Source of the DNA: Deltaproteobacteria bacterium
Lineage (GTDB): Bacteria; Desulfobacterota; Desulfuromonadia; Geobacterales; Pseudopelobacteraceae
Length of the DNA stretch: 64,000 bases
Assembly (NCBI GenBank): GCA_016182975.1
Contig: JACPFJ010000009.1
Span: 1 to 64,000, forward strand
Reading direction: 5' to 3'
Shown piece after piece: positions 48,728-58,646 of the stretch. Positions within the stretch are counted from its first letter, which is position 1. Each line of letters starts with the position of its first letter. A program made the translations under genes and the position numbers. A model generated the notes under the pieces. It worked only from the letters and a program-made list of their open reading frames with translations. It had not been told where the DNA came from and did not search any database.

Positions 48728-50422
48728 CTATTTCAGGCTGGGGTGGTAGTAGATTGCCGCCGACTCCTTGTACAGGTGGAACAGGGTCTGGGGATCGGGC
48801 TGTCCGGTGGTTTTCAGCCCCTTTGAGCCCTGAAACGACCTGAGGGCATTCACGGTATTCGTATCGAACATCCCGCTCTTTCCGGCACTCACACCCACCT
48901 GGGCGAGAAGATTCTGAAGGGCGGCCGTTTCGTGTGTCTTGGCGCCGTTCGCGATGCGTGACGGGATCTTCTTGTGGTTCTTCCAGAGGACGTACGCCCT
49001 TCCGTGCCACACGCTTTCCAGTTCCTCCCGCGTGAGCTGTTTCTTGCCGGCAAGCCCCGACGGTATCAGATACCCGCCGTTATTGACCCCGATCAGGGCG
49101 GTGTAGGCCTCCTTGCCGTTTTTGATCGGATCGATCTGCAGGATGGCGGGATATCCGAGTTCGAGAAGTCCGTCCAGGGTGCCGTAGAATTGGATCAATT
49201 CCATGCCGCGTCTTGCGGACATATCGGCAAGATATTGCCAGACGTCGGGGCCGCGTTTCGCGAGCCTGACGATCTGCGGGAAATCCCATGCCGCCGCCAT
49301 GACGTTGAACGAATCCAGGGCGGTCTTATGGGTGTCGGCTCCGGCGATCTCCCTGGAGACGGCCGCCGTAAAGGAGCTGTCCGGCACTGGAGCTGAGGCT
49401 TTCGCCGTGGTCTGATTTGCAAGCCTGGCCGAGGAGACCTGGGCTGCCACCGGTGTGGCCGCTGCTGTCTGAACGGCGGCCGCTTTCGGGGTGTCCTGCG
49501 TGCCGAGCGTGAAATAGAGTCCCCATCCGGCCACGGCGAAAAGGAGCACTCCGGTAGCAATGGCGGCAACCCTGCGCGTGGGAGGTTTCCCGGATGCGGA
49601 CACGGTGGAGGCCGTCGCCATGACATCCTTGGCCCCCTGTCGCACATGCCGCTCCGAGACCTCGCGGCTCTCTTCCAGGAAGGCGGCCATCAGTCCCCGC
49701 GAGGCGAGGAGGTTGATGGTCCGGGGAATGCCGCCTGAAAGTTCAAAGATGAGGGACCTTGCCTTGTCGTTGTACAAAAGCGAGCTGTTTCCCCCCCTGA
49801 TCAGCCTGGTGTTGATGTAGTCCGCGGTCTCCTGCGCGGACAGGGGTTCGAGCTGGACCCGGACCGTTATCCGCTGGTTGAGCTGCCTGAGAGATTGCGT
49901 GCCAAGCTTGGTCCTGAGTTCGGGCTGGCCGATGAGGATGATCTGGAGCAGCTTTTCCTTTTCCGTCTCCAGGTTGGAGAGGAGCCTGAGCTCCTCCAGG
50001 GTGGTGTCCGGCAGCTCCTGGGCCTCGTCCACTATTATGGCCACCCGCCTGCCGATTTGCGCGTTGTGGAGGAGGAAGTCGCGGAACGCCTTGAGCATAT
50101 CGTTCTTGCTGCTGCTCTGGAGCGGTATCTTGAAGTCCTCCAGGATCGCCAGGAAAAACTCCTCCGGCGAGAGCCGGGGGGTCATGATAAGGGCGATCTC
50201 GGCCCTGTCTTTCCACTTTTCCACGAAGATCCTCAGGATGGTGGTCTTGCCGGTGCCTGGCTCTCCGGTCAGTATGCAGAATCCCTCCTTCTCCTTCACG
50301 CAGTATTCCAGGGATAACAGTGCGGTGGCATGCTCCGGGGAGTTGTAAAAGTAGGCGGTATCCGGCGTAAGGCGGAACGGGTCGTCGTTGAGGTCGAAAA
50401 ACGAGAGATAATTCTGGGTCAT
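48728..50422 (-). CDS. ExeA/MshM-like AAA ATPase with C-terminal peptidoglycan-binding domain
   Basis: FFDLNDDPFRLTPDTAYFYNSPEHATALLSLEYCV…GEPGTGKTTILR…IIVDEAQELPDTTLEELRLLSNLE. Confidence 0.88.
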   Translation of the reverse strand: MTQNYLSFFDLNDDPFRLTPDTAYFYNSPEHATALLSLEYCVKEKEGFCILTGEPGTGKTTILRIFVEKWKDRAEIALIMTPRLSPEEFFLAILEDFKIPLQSSSKNDMLKAFRDFLLHNAQIGRRVAIIVDEAQELPDTTLEELRLLSNLETEKEKLLQIILIGQPELRTKLGTQSLRQLNQRITVRVQLEPLSAQETADYINTRLIRGGNSSLLYNDKARSLIFELSGGIPRTINLLASRGLMAAFLEESREVSERHVRQGAKDVMATASTVSASGKPPTRRVAAIATGVLLFAVAGWGLYFTLGTQDTPKAAAVQTAAATPVAAQVSSARLANQTTAKASAPVPDSSFTAAVSREIAGADTHKTALDSFNVMAAAWDFPQIVRLAKRGPDVWQYLADMSARRGMELIQFYGTLDGLLELGYPAILQIDPIKNGKEAYTALIGVNNGGYLIPSGLAGKKQLTREELESVWHGRAYVLWKNHKKIPSRIANGAKTHETAALQNLLAQVGVSAGKSGMFDTNTVNALRSFQGSKGLKTTGQPDPQTLFHLYKESAAIYYHPSLK

Positions 50423-50439
50423 TGCCGTGAAGCCTCCTG

Positions 50440-51654
50440 CTACTTCCCCATTTTGGAGACGAGATCGTAAATCGGGAGCATGAGCCCCATGATGATGACG
50501 GCGAAGAGCCCGCCGATCACTATCATGACCAGCGGCTCGATGACCTTGCCCAGGGTGTCGGTGGCGTCGTCCAGTTTTTTCGTATAATGTTTCGCCAGGA
50601 ATTCCAGCTGGTTGTCGAGCGTGCCGCTGGTCTCGCCGATGCTGATCATCCGTATCACCAGGGTTGGGAATATGTTACGTTCCTTGAGGGATTCGGAGAT
50701 CAGGTTGCCGAAGAGGATGTTCTCCTTGACCTTGTTCAACTGGACGCTGAAGTATTCGTTCCCCAGAGAAGGTATGATCAGGTCGAAGATCCTGTCGATG
50801 GTCATCCCGGCCACGACCAGTATCCTGAACTGCTCCGCGAACACCGCCACCAGCTTATTGTACACGATCAGCTTGAAGATGGGCATCCTTATCAAGGCCA
50901 GGTCGCGCAGGTATCTGGCCCTGGGATGCTTGCCCATCAGATAACCGCCCAGGGGGAGGAGGAGAAGCGAGAGGAGGAAAAGCTTCCAGTGCGCCTGGAA
51001 CAACTTGCTTACGGTGATGAGAAAGATGGTGAGCGGGGGGAGCTTGACCCCCATGCTCTTCATGGTCACGGTCAGTTTGGGGAGCACGAAGGCGAGCCAG
51101 AAGACCAGCGCCGACAGGGTGGTGGTGATGGCGAAGGCCGGGTACATCAGGGCCTTCTTGATGGCGCTCGCCAGGTTCTGCATCCGAAGCAGGTGCTCGG
51201 CGGCCTCCTGCAGGCTCTCGTCGAAGCGCCCTGTCTGTTCCCCCACCGTGACCAGCCTCCTCATGATGTCCGGAAACAGCGCCCCCTGGGCCTCCAGCGC
51301 CGCGGAAACGGTGCTTCCGCGCTCCACCTGCTGCTTTATGTCCTGAAGGGCGGATCTGAATGCCTTGTTGTCGGTGGAGGAGATGATGTCCTCCAGGCAG
51401 GTGAGTATCGGCATGCCCGCTTTCAGCATCACCGCCAGGTTCTGGGCGAATTCGATGACCTCGGTCCGGCTGACGCGGAACGACTGGAAGTACTTGCGGA
51501 AACGGGCCATGTAATCGGTCGTCTCGCGGATGGAGACGATGTAGAGCCCCTTGGCGCTGACGTCCCTGGAAGCCGTTTCGGCGCTCTCCGATTCCAGGGT
51601 CCCCTTGATCACCTGGCCGGCGGCGTCTATGGCGCTGTAGACATAGAAACTCAT
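50440..51654 (-). CDS. Type II secretion/type IV pilus inner-membrane platform protein (GspF/MshG-like)
   Basis: FYVYSAIDAAGQVIKGTLESESAETASRDVSAKGLYIVSIRE; GspF domains. Confidence 0.9.
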   Translation of the reverse strand: MSFYVYSAIDAAGQVIKGTLESESAETASRDVSAKGLYIVSIRETTDYMARFRKYFQSFRVSRTEVIEFAQNLAVMLKAGMPILTCLEDIISSTDNKAFRSALQDIKQQVERGSTVSAALEAQGALFPDIMRRLVTVGEQTGRFDESLQEAAEHLLRMQNLASAIKKALMYPAFAITTTLSALVFWLAFVLPKLTVTMKSMGVKLPPLTIFLITVSKLFQAHWKLFLLSLLLLPLGGYLMGKHPRARYLRDLALIRMPIFKLIVYNKLVAVFAEQFRILVVAGMTIDRIFDLIIPSLGNEYFSVQLNKVKENILFGNLISESLKERNIFPTLVIRMISIGETSGTLDNQLEFLAKHYTKKLDDATDTLGKVIEPLVMIVIGGLFAVIIMGLMLPIYDLVSKMGK

Positions 51655-53303
51655 CCCGCGACCCTTTGGACCTCATGGATGGTGGTCTGGCCGGCGGCTA
51701 CCTTCTTCAGTCCGTCCACGTACAGGGGCACCATCCCCCCACGCAGCGCGGCCTGAAAGATGGCTCCGGTGGAGGCGCCGGCGTAGATCAACTCTTTGAT
51801 CTCGCTGCTTATGATCATGACCTCGGCGATCGATGTCCGGCCGCTGTAGCCGCTGCTGCCGCACCTGTCGCAGCCGGCGCCGCGAAAGAGCCGTGCGACG
51901 TCCATGCCCGCCTTCTTGAAGAGCGCCTTTTCCGCCTCATCCGCTGCGTACTCCTCCTTGCAGTGCTGGCATATCCGGCGCGCCAGGCGTTGCGCCATGA
52001 CGGCCATAAGGGACGATGAGAGGAGCAGCTTGTCCATCCCCAGGTCCAGAAGGCGCGGGATGGAGGTGACCGCATCGTTGGTGTGCAGGGTGGAGATTAC
52101 CAGGTGGCCGGTTATGGAGGCGCGGATGGCGATCTGGGCCGTTTCACCGTCGCGGATCTCGCCCAGGAGCATGACGTCCGGGTCCTGCCGCATGAAGGTC
52201 CTGGCGGACGAGGCAAAGGTATAGCCGGCCTTCTCGTTGACCTCGGTCTGGCGGACGAAGTTCAGGCGGTATTCGACCGGGTCCTCGACTGTGATCACGT
52301 TTCTCTCCAGCAGGTCGATCTCCCTGAGGCAGGAGTAGAGCGTGGTGGTCTTGCCGCTGCCGGTCGGTCCGGTTACGAGGATGATGCCGTGAGATTTGGC
52401 GAAGAGGCGCCGCAGGGTGTTGACGACTCCTGCGTTCAGCCCCAGGGTGGAGATGTGCATCAGGGCGCCGCTCGTGGAGAGGACCCTGATCACGATGTTC
52501 TCGCCGTAGATCGAGGGAACAGTGGATATGCGCAGGTCGTACTTCTTGTTGAGGAATTCCAGGGTGTATGAGCCGTCCTGGGGAAGCCTCTGCTCGGCGA
52601 TGTCCAGGTGGGCCATGATCTTGATGCGCGACGCCAGCGTCGACTGGATCAGCCGCGGGATGCAGTGGCCGTAGGTGAGGACCCCGTCGATGCGGTAAAA
52701 TACGTGCAGCACCTCCTTGGAAGGGGTGAAGTGGATGTCGGTGGCCTGTCTGCGGATGCCGTCCATGAGGAGCAGGTCGGTCAGCTCGGGGACGATGGCG
52801 GCCGGTACGGCCCCGCCGCTCTTGAGGCCGGAGGTCAATTCTTCCAGCCTCTGTTGCACCGGGTGCTCCACGAAGTAGTAGGCGCTCTCGATGATGTCTC
52901 CGTAGGCGTCCTGGTCCACGAGATAGACCTTGGGGGGCTTGCCGGTCAGGTGGCGCACGGTGTCCACCGCGACGATGTTGCTCGGGTTCGTGACCCCTAT
53001 GGAGAGGATGCCGTCCCTGATCTCCAGGGGAATATAGCCGCTCTTGCGGGCGGTATCCTTGGGGACCAGCCTAAGGGCCTCGTCGGAGATGGTGAAACCG
53101 CGCAGGTCGAGGTATTCCAGGCCGAACTGCTCGGAAATGGTCCGGGCGAACTCCGGCGCGGTCACGAATCCGAGGGAGATCAGGGTGTCACCCAGTATGG
53201 CGCCGGTTACACGCTGCTGGATCAGGGCGATGTTGAGCTGCTTCTTTGTCAGCAGTCCCTTCGAGATGAGCAGGTCGCCTATGCGTACCGGTGCTTGTGC
53301 CAT
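51651..53303 (-). CDS. GspE/PulE/MshE-type assembly ATPase
   Basis: GDLLISKGLLTKKQLNIALIQQ; VTGPTGSGKTTTLYSCL; TVEDPVEY; LRQDPDVMLLGEIRDGETAQIA. Confidence 0.95.
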   Translation of the reverse strand: MAQAPVRIGDLLISKGLLTKKQLNIALIQQRVTGAILGDTLISLGFVTAPEFARTISEQFGLEYLDLRGFTISDEALRLVPKDTARKSGYIPLEIRDGILSIGVTNPSNIVAVDTVRHLTGKPPKVYLVDQDAYGDIIESAYYFVEHPVQQRLEELTSGLKSGGAVPAAIVPELTDLLLMDGIRRQATDIHFTPSKEVLHVFYRIDGVLTYGHCIPRLIQSTLASRIKIMAHLDIAEQRLPQDGSYTLEFLNKKYDLRISTVPSIYGENIVIRVLSTSGALMHISTLGLNAGVVNTLRRLFAKSHGIILVTGPTGSGKTTTLYSCLREIDLLERNVITVEDPVEYRLNFVRQTEVNEKAGYTFASSARTFMRQDPDVMLLGEIRDGETAQIAIRASITGHLVISTLHTNDAVTSIPRLLDLGMDKLLLSSSLMAVMAQRLARRICQHCKEEYAADEAEKALFKKAGMDVARLFRGAGCDRCGSSGYSGRTSIAEVMIISSEIKELIYAGASTGAIFQAALRGGMVPLYVDGLKKVAAGQTTIHEVQRVAG

Positions 53304-53316
53304 TGCGTGTTACCTT

Positions 53317-55059
53317 TCATTCATTGCTGACGATATGGGGGCGCAGGAGCAGCACCAGCTCGGACCTCGACTCTGCGTTGTTTGTCCGGGTGAAGAGCCT
53401 GCCCAGGTACGGTATGTCCCCGATGAACGGTATCTTCTCCTCATTGGAGGTCTCCTTCTTGGAGATCAGGCCGCCGATTATGACCATCTGGCCGTCGCGC
53501 ATCTTGACCGTGGTCGTCATCTCCCTGAGGTCCACGGTTGGAACGGATATGACGGTCTGATTGCCGGCCGACCCGACGGTCTTTTCCTGCAGGGTCACCA
53601 GATCGGAGGTGATCGGGGTGATGTTTATGGATATATCCCCTGTCTCCGAGACATAGGGGACGATGCCGATGATCATGCCGGAGAGGATGCTGCTGGTCTC
53701 CACGCTGAAGGTGGTGACCGGCGTGCTCCCGGCGGCGGCCGTGGTGCTGGAGGTGATCCTGGAGATGAAGCTGGTGTTCCTGCCGACCGTCAGGATGGAG
53801 GCATGCCCGTTCATGACGTTAATCTTCGGGTTGGAGAGGGTTTTGACGTCCCCCTGGGTCTTCAGGGCGGTCAGCAGGGCCTGGAAGTCGGCCCGCCTTA
53901 TCCCGACCTGGAACCTGGACGTGTTGGCGGCCGCCTCGGTGGCGGTGTTAAAGTCGCGGGTGGCGATGTTGAGGGCGCCGAAACCGGTGTTTACCGGACC
54001 TCCCAGCGCCTTGACGTTATTCAGAAAGGACCAGTCGATGCCGAAGTTCAGCCCCTCGTTGAGCTGGACCTCGATGATCCTGGCCTCGATCATCACCTGC
54101 CTGTTGAGCACCTTTCTGACGTTCTCGATGTAGCGCTCCACCTTCTCCATTCCCTTGCGGGTGGCGGTAACCACGATGGTGCCGGTAAGCCTGTTGACGA
54201 TGATGCTCTGCTGCGGCTGGCTCTCGCCGGACGCGCTGGCCCCTCCCGCCCGATCAATGACGGTGAGATCGCTCGCGGCGCCCTCCCTGGCGGATTGAGA
54301 GGGTGTTCCCCGGCTGGGCTGCTTCTCCTGGGGCCGGGCTCCGGAGTCTGCCGTCCTGCCCGTTCTCCCGCCCTGGGCATCCTTCTTTCCCATTAGCCCC
54401 TCAAGGGATTTTTCCAGGGATTCCCAGAAGTCGTGCGCCTTTGTGTCCGCCTTGCTCCCCGATGTTATGGTCCCTTTGACGTTGCTGCTCCCGCCTCCCG
54501 CCGTCATGGCCCCACCGAGGATGTCCCCCCCCACGTCCATGTTGTAGCTGTTGACCAGGGCGGGGTGTCCCAGCTCGAACACCCTGGTGCCTACGGATTC
54601 CACCTTGAGGACGTTGCCCTGGATGGTGTAGAAGCAGTCCACGGTGGAGAAGACGGTCTTCAGGGCATCCTCCGCGGAGGCGTTGCGCAGCGACAGGGTC
54701 ACGGGCTGATCGAGGGGGACGTCCCTGTCGATCAGCAGATTCAGCCCGCTGGCATCGGCCAGCACGTGGAGGACATCGCCCAGGGAGCTGTTCCTGACCA
54801 CGATGTTGACCATCTTGGTCTTGAGCGGCACGATCTCTTCGGTGACAGGGACGAAATCAGGGGGTGTAACCTCGCGAGGCAATGGCGGGGAGTCCGGCTT
54901 CCATCCGGGTGCGCGGGTCATGCCCTCATTAATGAGGGGCTTGTCGGACCTGATGGCATCCGGACGTGCCGAGCAGGCGGTCACGGAAACCACGGCCGTA
55001 AGCACGGCAAGCCGGGCCACGCATCTCAATGCTGTTATCGTCAATCGATGTTTAGCCAT
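53317..55059 (-). CDS. Secretin, MshL-like
   Basis: Lipobox VVSVTACSA; VNIVVRNSSLGDVLHVLADASGLNLLIDRDV; secretin domain VPFIGDIPYLGRLFTRTNNAESRSELVLLLRPHIV. Confidence 0.93.
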   Translation of the reverse strand: MAKHRLTITALRCVARLAVLTAVVSVTACSARPDAIRSDKPLINEGMTRAPGWKPDSPPLPREVTPPDFVPVTEEIVPLKTKMVNIVVRNSSLGDVLHVLADASGLNLLIDRDVPLDQPVTLSLRNASAEDALKTVFSTVDCFYTIQGNVLKVESVGTRVFELGHPALVNSYNMDVGGDILGGAMTAGGGSSNVKGTITSGSKADTKAHDFWESLEKSLEGLMGKKDAQGGRTGRTADSGARPQEKQPSRGTPSQSAREGAASDLTVIDRAGGASASGESQPQQSIIVNRLTGTIVVTATRKGMEKVERYIENVRKVLNRQVMIEARIIEVQLNEGLNFGIDWSFLNNVKALGGPVNTGFGALNIATRDFNTATEAAANTSRFQVGIRRADFQALLTALKTQGDVKTLSNPKINVMNGHASILTVGRNTSFISRITSSTTAAAGSTPVTTFSVETSSILSGMIIGIVPYVSETGDISINITPITSDLVTLQEKTVGSAGNQTVISVPTVDLREMTTTVKMRDGQMVIIGGLISKKETSNEEKIPFIGDIPYLGRLFTRTNNAESRSELVLLLRPHIVSNE

Positions 55060-55535
55060 ATGTCCCTTCCGTCGGTTCTGACCAGAACCCTTGCCTTCTC
55101 TATTTTTACTATCCTGACTGCGCCGAGGGAGGCCCCTTCGCGGAGCACGTGTCCGTCGATGATGGCCATCCTGGCATGGCTGTCGCTGTAGATCATGGAT
55201 ACGGTGGGCAGCTGTCCCGCCGAAGCGTTCCGCTCCTTCGGCAGCGCCGCCGCTTTCGGGGAGGGGATCGGGCCGGGGGGGAAGCCCGTGCCGCCATTCG
55301 CCGTACCCTGGGCCTTTTTTGCCGCCGGAGGCCTTACCGGACACTCCAGCCCCGCATAAACGGGCTGGGACCCCGGCTCGGACACCGCAACGGGCTGAGC
55401 CGAGAAGTTTATCAGCTCCTTCTCTGCGGCTGTCACGCCGGCAGCGGGCATTTTCCAGAACAGGAGCGCTGCAGGTGCGCAGAGCCCTATAAACGGCGCC
55501 AGGAGCATTGCCGCGATGGTCTTGTCTATGGTCAT
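55041..55535 (-). CDS. MshK/PilP-like pilus protein
   Basis: N-terminal TM; C-terminal ARMAIIDGHVLREGASLGAVRIVKIEKARVLVRTDGRDIWLNID. Confidence 0.65.
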   Translation of the reverse strand: MTIDKTIAAMLLAPFIGLCAPAALLFWKMPAAGVTAAEKELINFSAQPVAVSEPGSQPVYAGLECPVRPPAAKKAQGTANGGTGFPPGPIPSPKAAALPKERNASAGQLPTVSMIYSDSHARMAIIDGHVLREGASLGAVRIVKIEKARVLVRTDGRDIWLNID

Positions 55536-56086
55536 GGCAGGCCCCTGTCGAGGGAGAGGACCTTACCGACGACGGTGAATGCCACAACCCCCCTTCCATT
55601 CACCTCCGCCTGCGAGACGGTGATCGAGTCTACCGGGGTAAAGGGGAAGACGGTCTGTTGCAGGTAGCATACGGCGTTGATAAAGTTGCTGTAGCTGGTG
55701 TTTGTGAACTTGAGGGTATACTGAAGCGACGCATCTCCGCCCTTTTTCTCCATCGCCGTGATGGAAATGTCATCCGGTTTGAGTCGCGACTGAATGTCAT
55801 CGATCCTTCCGTAGATGAGCCTCTCCGACGAGCTCTTTTCCACTCCCTGCCCAAGCTGTGTCCTGAGCGTTTCCAGTGAATGTTTCCGGTTCAGGATGGC
55901 CTGTCGCACCCGCGCAAGTCCATCCTTGGCGCGTACAAGCTCCTTGTGCGTCTTTTCCAGTTTCCGCCGCTCCCTTTCCTGGGCGGCGCATGCCGTGCTC
56001 AGGACAATAAACAGCGCGGCCCCTATCCAGAAACGTCTCTTCAACGGTTTGATCGCGTTTTCATACCTGTTGGTCACGAGGTTCAT
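55532..56086 (-). CDS. MshJ/PilO-like pilus protein
   Basis: N-terminal TM then coiled coil, position between MshI- and MshK-like genes. Confidence 0.65.
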   Translation of the reverse strand: MNLVTNRYENAIKPLKRRFWIGAALFIVLSTACAAQERERRKLEKTHKELVRAKDGLARVRQAILNRKHSLETLRTQLGQGVEKSSSERLIYGRIDDIQSRLKPDDISITAMEKKGGDASLQYTLKFTNTSYSNFINAVCYLQQTVFPFTPVDSITVSQAEVNGRGVVAFTVVGKVLSLDRGLP

Positions 56087-57558
56087 GAGCCTTGCCGGGC
56101 GGCGCCGCTGTAGCGGGCCTCTATGCTGAAGGTTTTTTGCTTGACGTCGACGCTGCCGGAGGTCACTGAGTAACCGGGGATCTTTCTCACCCGCTCCTGC
56201 ACCCCTTCATAGATGGCCTGGGTTTCACCGTAGCTGGAGGAGGCAATGTCCCCCTCGATGCGTACGCCGATGAAACCCTCCCCTTTCTGGAGGGATAGCC
56301 CCCTGATGGAATACTCCTTTGAACCGGCAAGGGTCAGGGAGGCCAGGGCGGTCCCGTGGTTAACCGTGGTGCTGAACTTGTTGAGATACTCAATCGGGCG
56401 GCTGAGGGCCTTGGTCTCGTCATCCAGTTTCCTGAATGCCGCCATCTCCTCCCCGGACTTGCCCAGTTGTGTCCGCGAAACGGCGATCCCGGCCTTCAGA
56501 TCGGACAGCGCCATCCGTTCCGTCAGGATGACCCCGGCCAGGAACAGTGCGAGGGTGATCATGACAATGGTTGCGGCGGCGAGGAGCCTCTTGTTTCTCG
56601 TGAAAGCGACGTAGTCCGACGGCAGGATGTCGCCGTCGGCGGGGGAGTCGGCGTAGTGCAGGGCCGCGGCGAGCGGCGCGAGGTAATCCCGGACAATATC
56701 GTGCGGAAGTCCCGCCAGTGCGGGGGGTAATGCGCTCCTGTGCGGCAGTGTCAAATGAGTGGCCGGTTCCGCCGCATGCCCGTGCGGATCGAGTATCACC
56801 GCTTCGGACGGCCTCACGCGGAGGGACTGAAAGCAATAGTCGACGGTCATGTTGATATTCTGGCTGTCAGCGGGAAGGAGAGCCGCATCTGTAGAGGGGA
56901 TTTTGCGGATGAATTCCAGTTCCGTGTTTTCGCTCAAAAGGATGAGTTTCTCCCCCGAAAGGGGAGCGATGAAGATGCGCGCCCTGGCGGGGTCATCGGC
57001 GCATGTCGAGGCGGCCAGCCTGAAAATGGGGTATGGTGCGGCGTAAAGGCGGGAGATCACCTTGCCATGCCGGCTGAACATGGATATGAAATTGGAAAGG
57101 GAGTCGTCCTCATAGCTGAACGCGGCGATCTTGTTGTAAAGAACGCCGTCGATAGTCGTCTCGGCGACAGTGCGGTAAAAGAGGGTGAAGGCGGTCAGTT
57201 CCGGATGGCTCTTCAGTACCTCGGCCCTGACCAGGTTGTCGTAGAATTTGCCGGCCGCCGGGGGCAGGTGGACGATATCCTGATGAAAAAGCGAAGGGTT
57301 GCAGCAGACGATGCAGGTATTCTCCCGGCACGCTGCGAGATAGCCGTCCAGCTCTTCGTGATTAAATGTCCAGGCGCCGTTGACCGTAACCCCGTTGTCG
57401 GAGATATCCGCCTTCACCGCTTGCACAATTGTTCCATCGAGGTAAAATGAAAATATGTTACTCAATTTATCCCCATTCAGATTTATTATGCTTTTCGGTT
57501 TTAAATGCAAGAACTTAAATAACGCCGATTTATACCATGAAATTACGCTTTGAACCAC
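56083..57558 (-). CDS. MshI/PilN-like pilus assembly protein (GTG start proposed)
   Basis: PilM-like cytoplasmic part, single TM (AATIVMITLALFLAGVIL), PilN-like C-terminus. Confidence 0.65.
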   Translation of the reverse strand: MVQSVISWYKSALFKFLHLKPKSIINLNGDKLSNIFSFYLDGTIVQAVKADISDNGVTVNGAWTFNHEELDGYLAACRENTCIVCCNPSLFHQDIVHLPPAAGKFYDNLVRAEVLKSHPELTAFTLFYRTVAETTIDGVLYNKIAAFSYEDDSLSNFISMFSRHGKVISRLYAAPYPIFRLAASTCADDPARARIFIAPLSGEKLILLSENTELEFIRKIPSTDAALLPADSQNINMTVDYCFQSLRVRPSEAVILDPHGHAAEPATHLTLPHRSALPPALAGLPHDIVRDYLAPLAAALHYADSPADGDILPSDYVAFTRNKRLLAAATIVMITLALFLAGVILTERMALSDLKAGIAVSRTQLGKSGEEMAAFRKLDDETKALSRPIEYLNKFSTTVNHGTALASLTLAGSKEYSIRGLSLQKGEGFIGVRIEGDIASSSYGETQAIYEGVQERVRKIPGYSVTSGSVDVKQKTFSIEARYSGAARQGS

Positions 57559-57708
57559 CTGTTTTTCAGCGGCATGGCCGCCGGAATCGTGCTGCATTGG
57601 TTGACTCCAGCGAAAAGGAGGTTCCCCATGATCAGGAAAAGGAATTGCACTGCTGACAAGGCTTTGGATCAGGATCTCGAAAAAGGAAGAGTGGCGGTGT
57701 TGGCCAGC

Positions 57709-57742
57709 AGACCTCCGAGGTTTCCAAAACCCAGGAGGTCTC
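57709..57742. repeat. Palindromic repeat, copy 3 of 3
   Basis: agacctccgaggtttccaaaacccaggaggtct. Confidence 0.75.
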
Positions 57743-57835
57743 GATTTGCGGGGCTGTAGATTGCGGCTAAGGTTGAGACAATGCTTGATAACGTGCTGAA
57801 TGAACTGCAATTGTGAGTAAAAAACAGGGGGCGGC

Positions 57836-58264
57836 TTAAGCAAGCGCCTTCTTCATCTCCAGAATATTCCCGCCCTTTATCTTTCTGTATTCCACGGAAT
57901 CCATCAGAGACCTGATTATAAAAATGCCGCGCCCCTTGTCGTCGAGCTTGGCAGGATCAAAGCAGGGATCGGGAATCGCGGTGATGTCGAAACCCTGGCC
58001 GCTATCATAGACCTTGATAGAGATCTCCTTGTCGGAGATGCTGATGCGGATCTCCACCTCCTTGTCGGGATCGGCGGCATTGGCGTGCCTGATGGCGTTG
58101 ACCATGGCCTCGGTAAGCACCACGTTGAGATGATGGGCGAGCGCCTCCCGGTCACCCTTGAAATGGTCAAGCTCCCGCGCCATGTCCTCTCCGATCTTGC
58201 CGATCAGGCACAGGTAGCGGGTCTGGTTGGGCACCTTTATATCCAGTTTGATAGTGTTCTTCAT
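57836..58264 (-). CDS. RsbW/SpoIIAB-like anti-sigma (HATPase) serine kinase
   Basis: VVLTEAMVNAIRHANAADPDKEVEIRISISDKEISIKVYDSGQGFD…GRGIFIIRSLMDSVEY. Confidence 0.92.
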   Translation of the reverse strand: MKNTIKLDIKVPNQTRYLCLIGKIGEDMARELDHFKGDREALAHHLNVVLTEAMVNAIRHANAADPDKEVEIRISISDKEISIKVYDSGQGFDITAIPDPCFDPAKLDDKGRGIFIIRSLMDSVEYRKIKGGNILEMKKALA

Positions 58265-58293
58265 GGTTCCCTCGCACGGTGGGAATGGTAGGC

Positions 58294-58629
58294 TTACATA
58301 CTCTCCAGGGCCTCGTCCACCGTCTGGAAGATGTCAAACACGCGGTGCAGCCGGGTAAGCTCGAACATGGATTTGACCTGGGTCTGGAGCCCGCAGAGTT
58401 TGAGGCTTCCCTGGCGCGTGGAGGCGTTCTTGAAGCCGGATACCAGTACCCCCAGGCCCGAGCTGTCGATGAAACGCACCTCTTTCAGGTCTATCAGGAT
58501 ATACTTTGTCCCCTCTTCGAAGAGCCGGTTCATTTCGGTTTTCAGCTCTTCGGAATTGTGCGCGTCAAGGCGTTCCTCCCGTACGAAGATAACCATCAGG
58601 TTGCCGTTTGCTTCAGTTTTCAGGTTCAT
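58294..58629 (-). CDS. STAS-domain anti-sigma factor antagonist
   Basis: YILIDLKEVRFIDSSGLGVLVSGFKNASTRQGSLKLCGLQTQVKSMFELTRLHRVFDIF. Confidence 0.93.
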   Translation of the reverse strand: MNLKTEANGNLMVIFVREERLDAHNSEELKTEMNRLFEEGTKYILIDLKEVRFIDSSGLGVLVSGFKNASTRQGSLKLCGLQTQVKSMFELTRLHRVFDIFQTVDEALESM

Positions 58630-58646
58630 GGCTGCATCCTTTCTGT

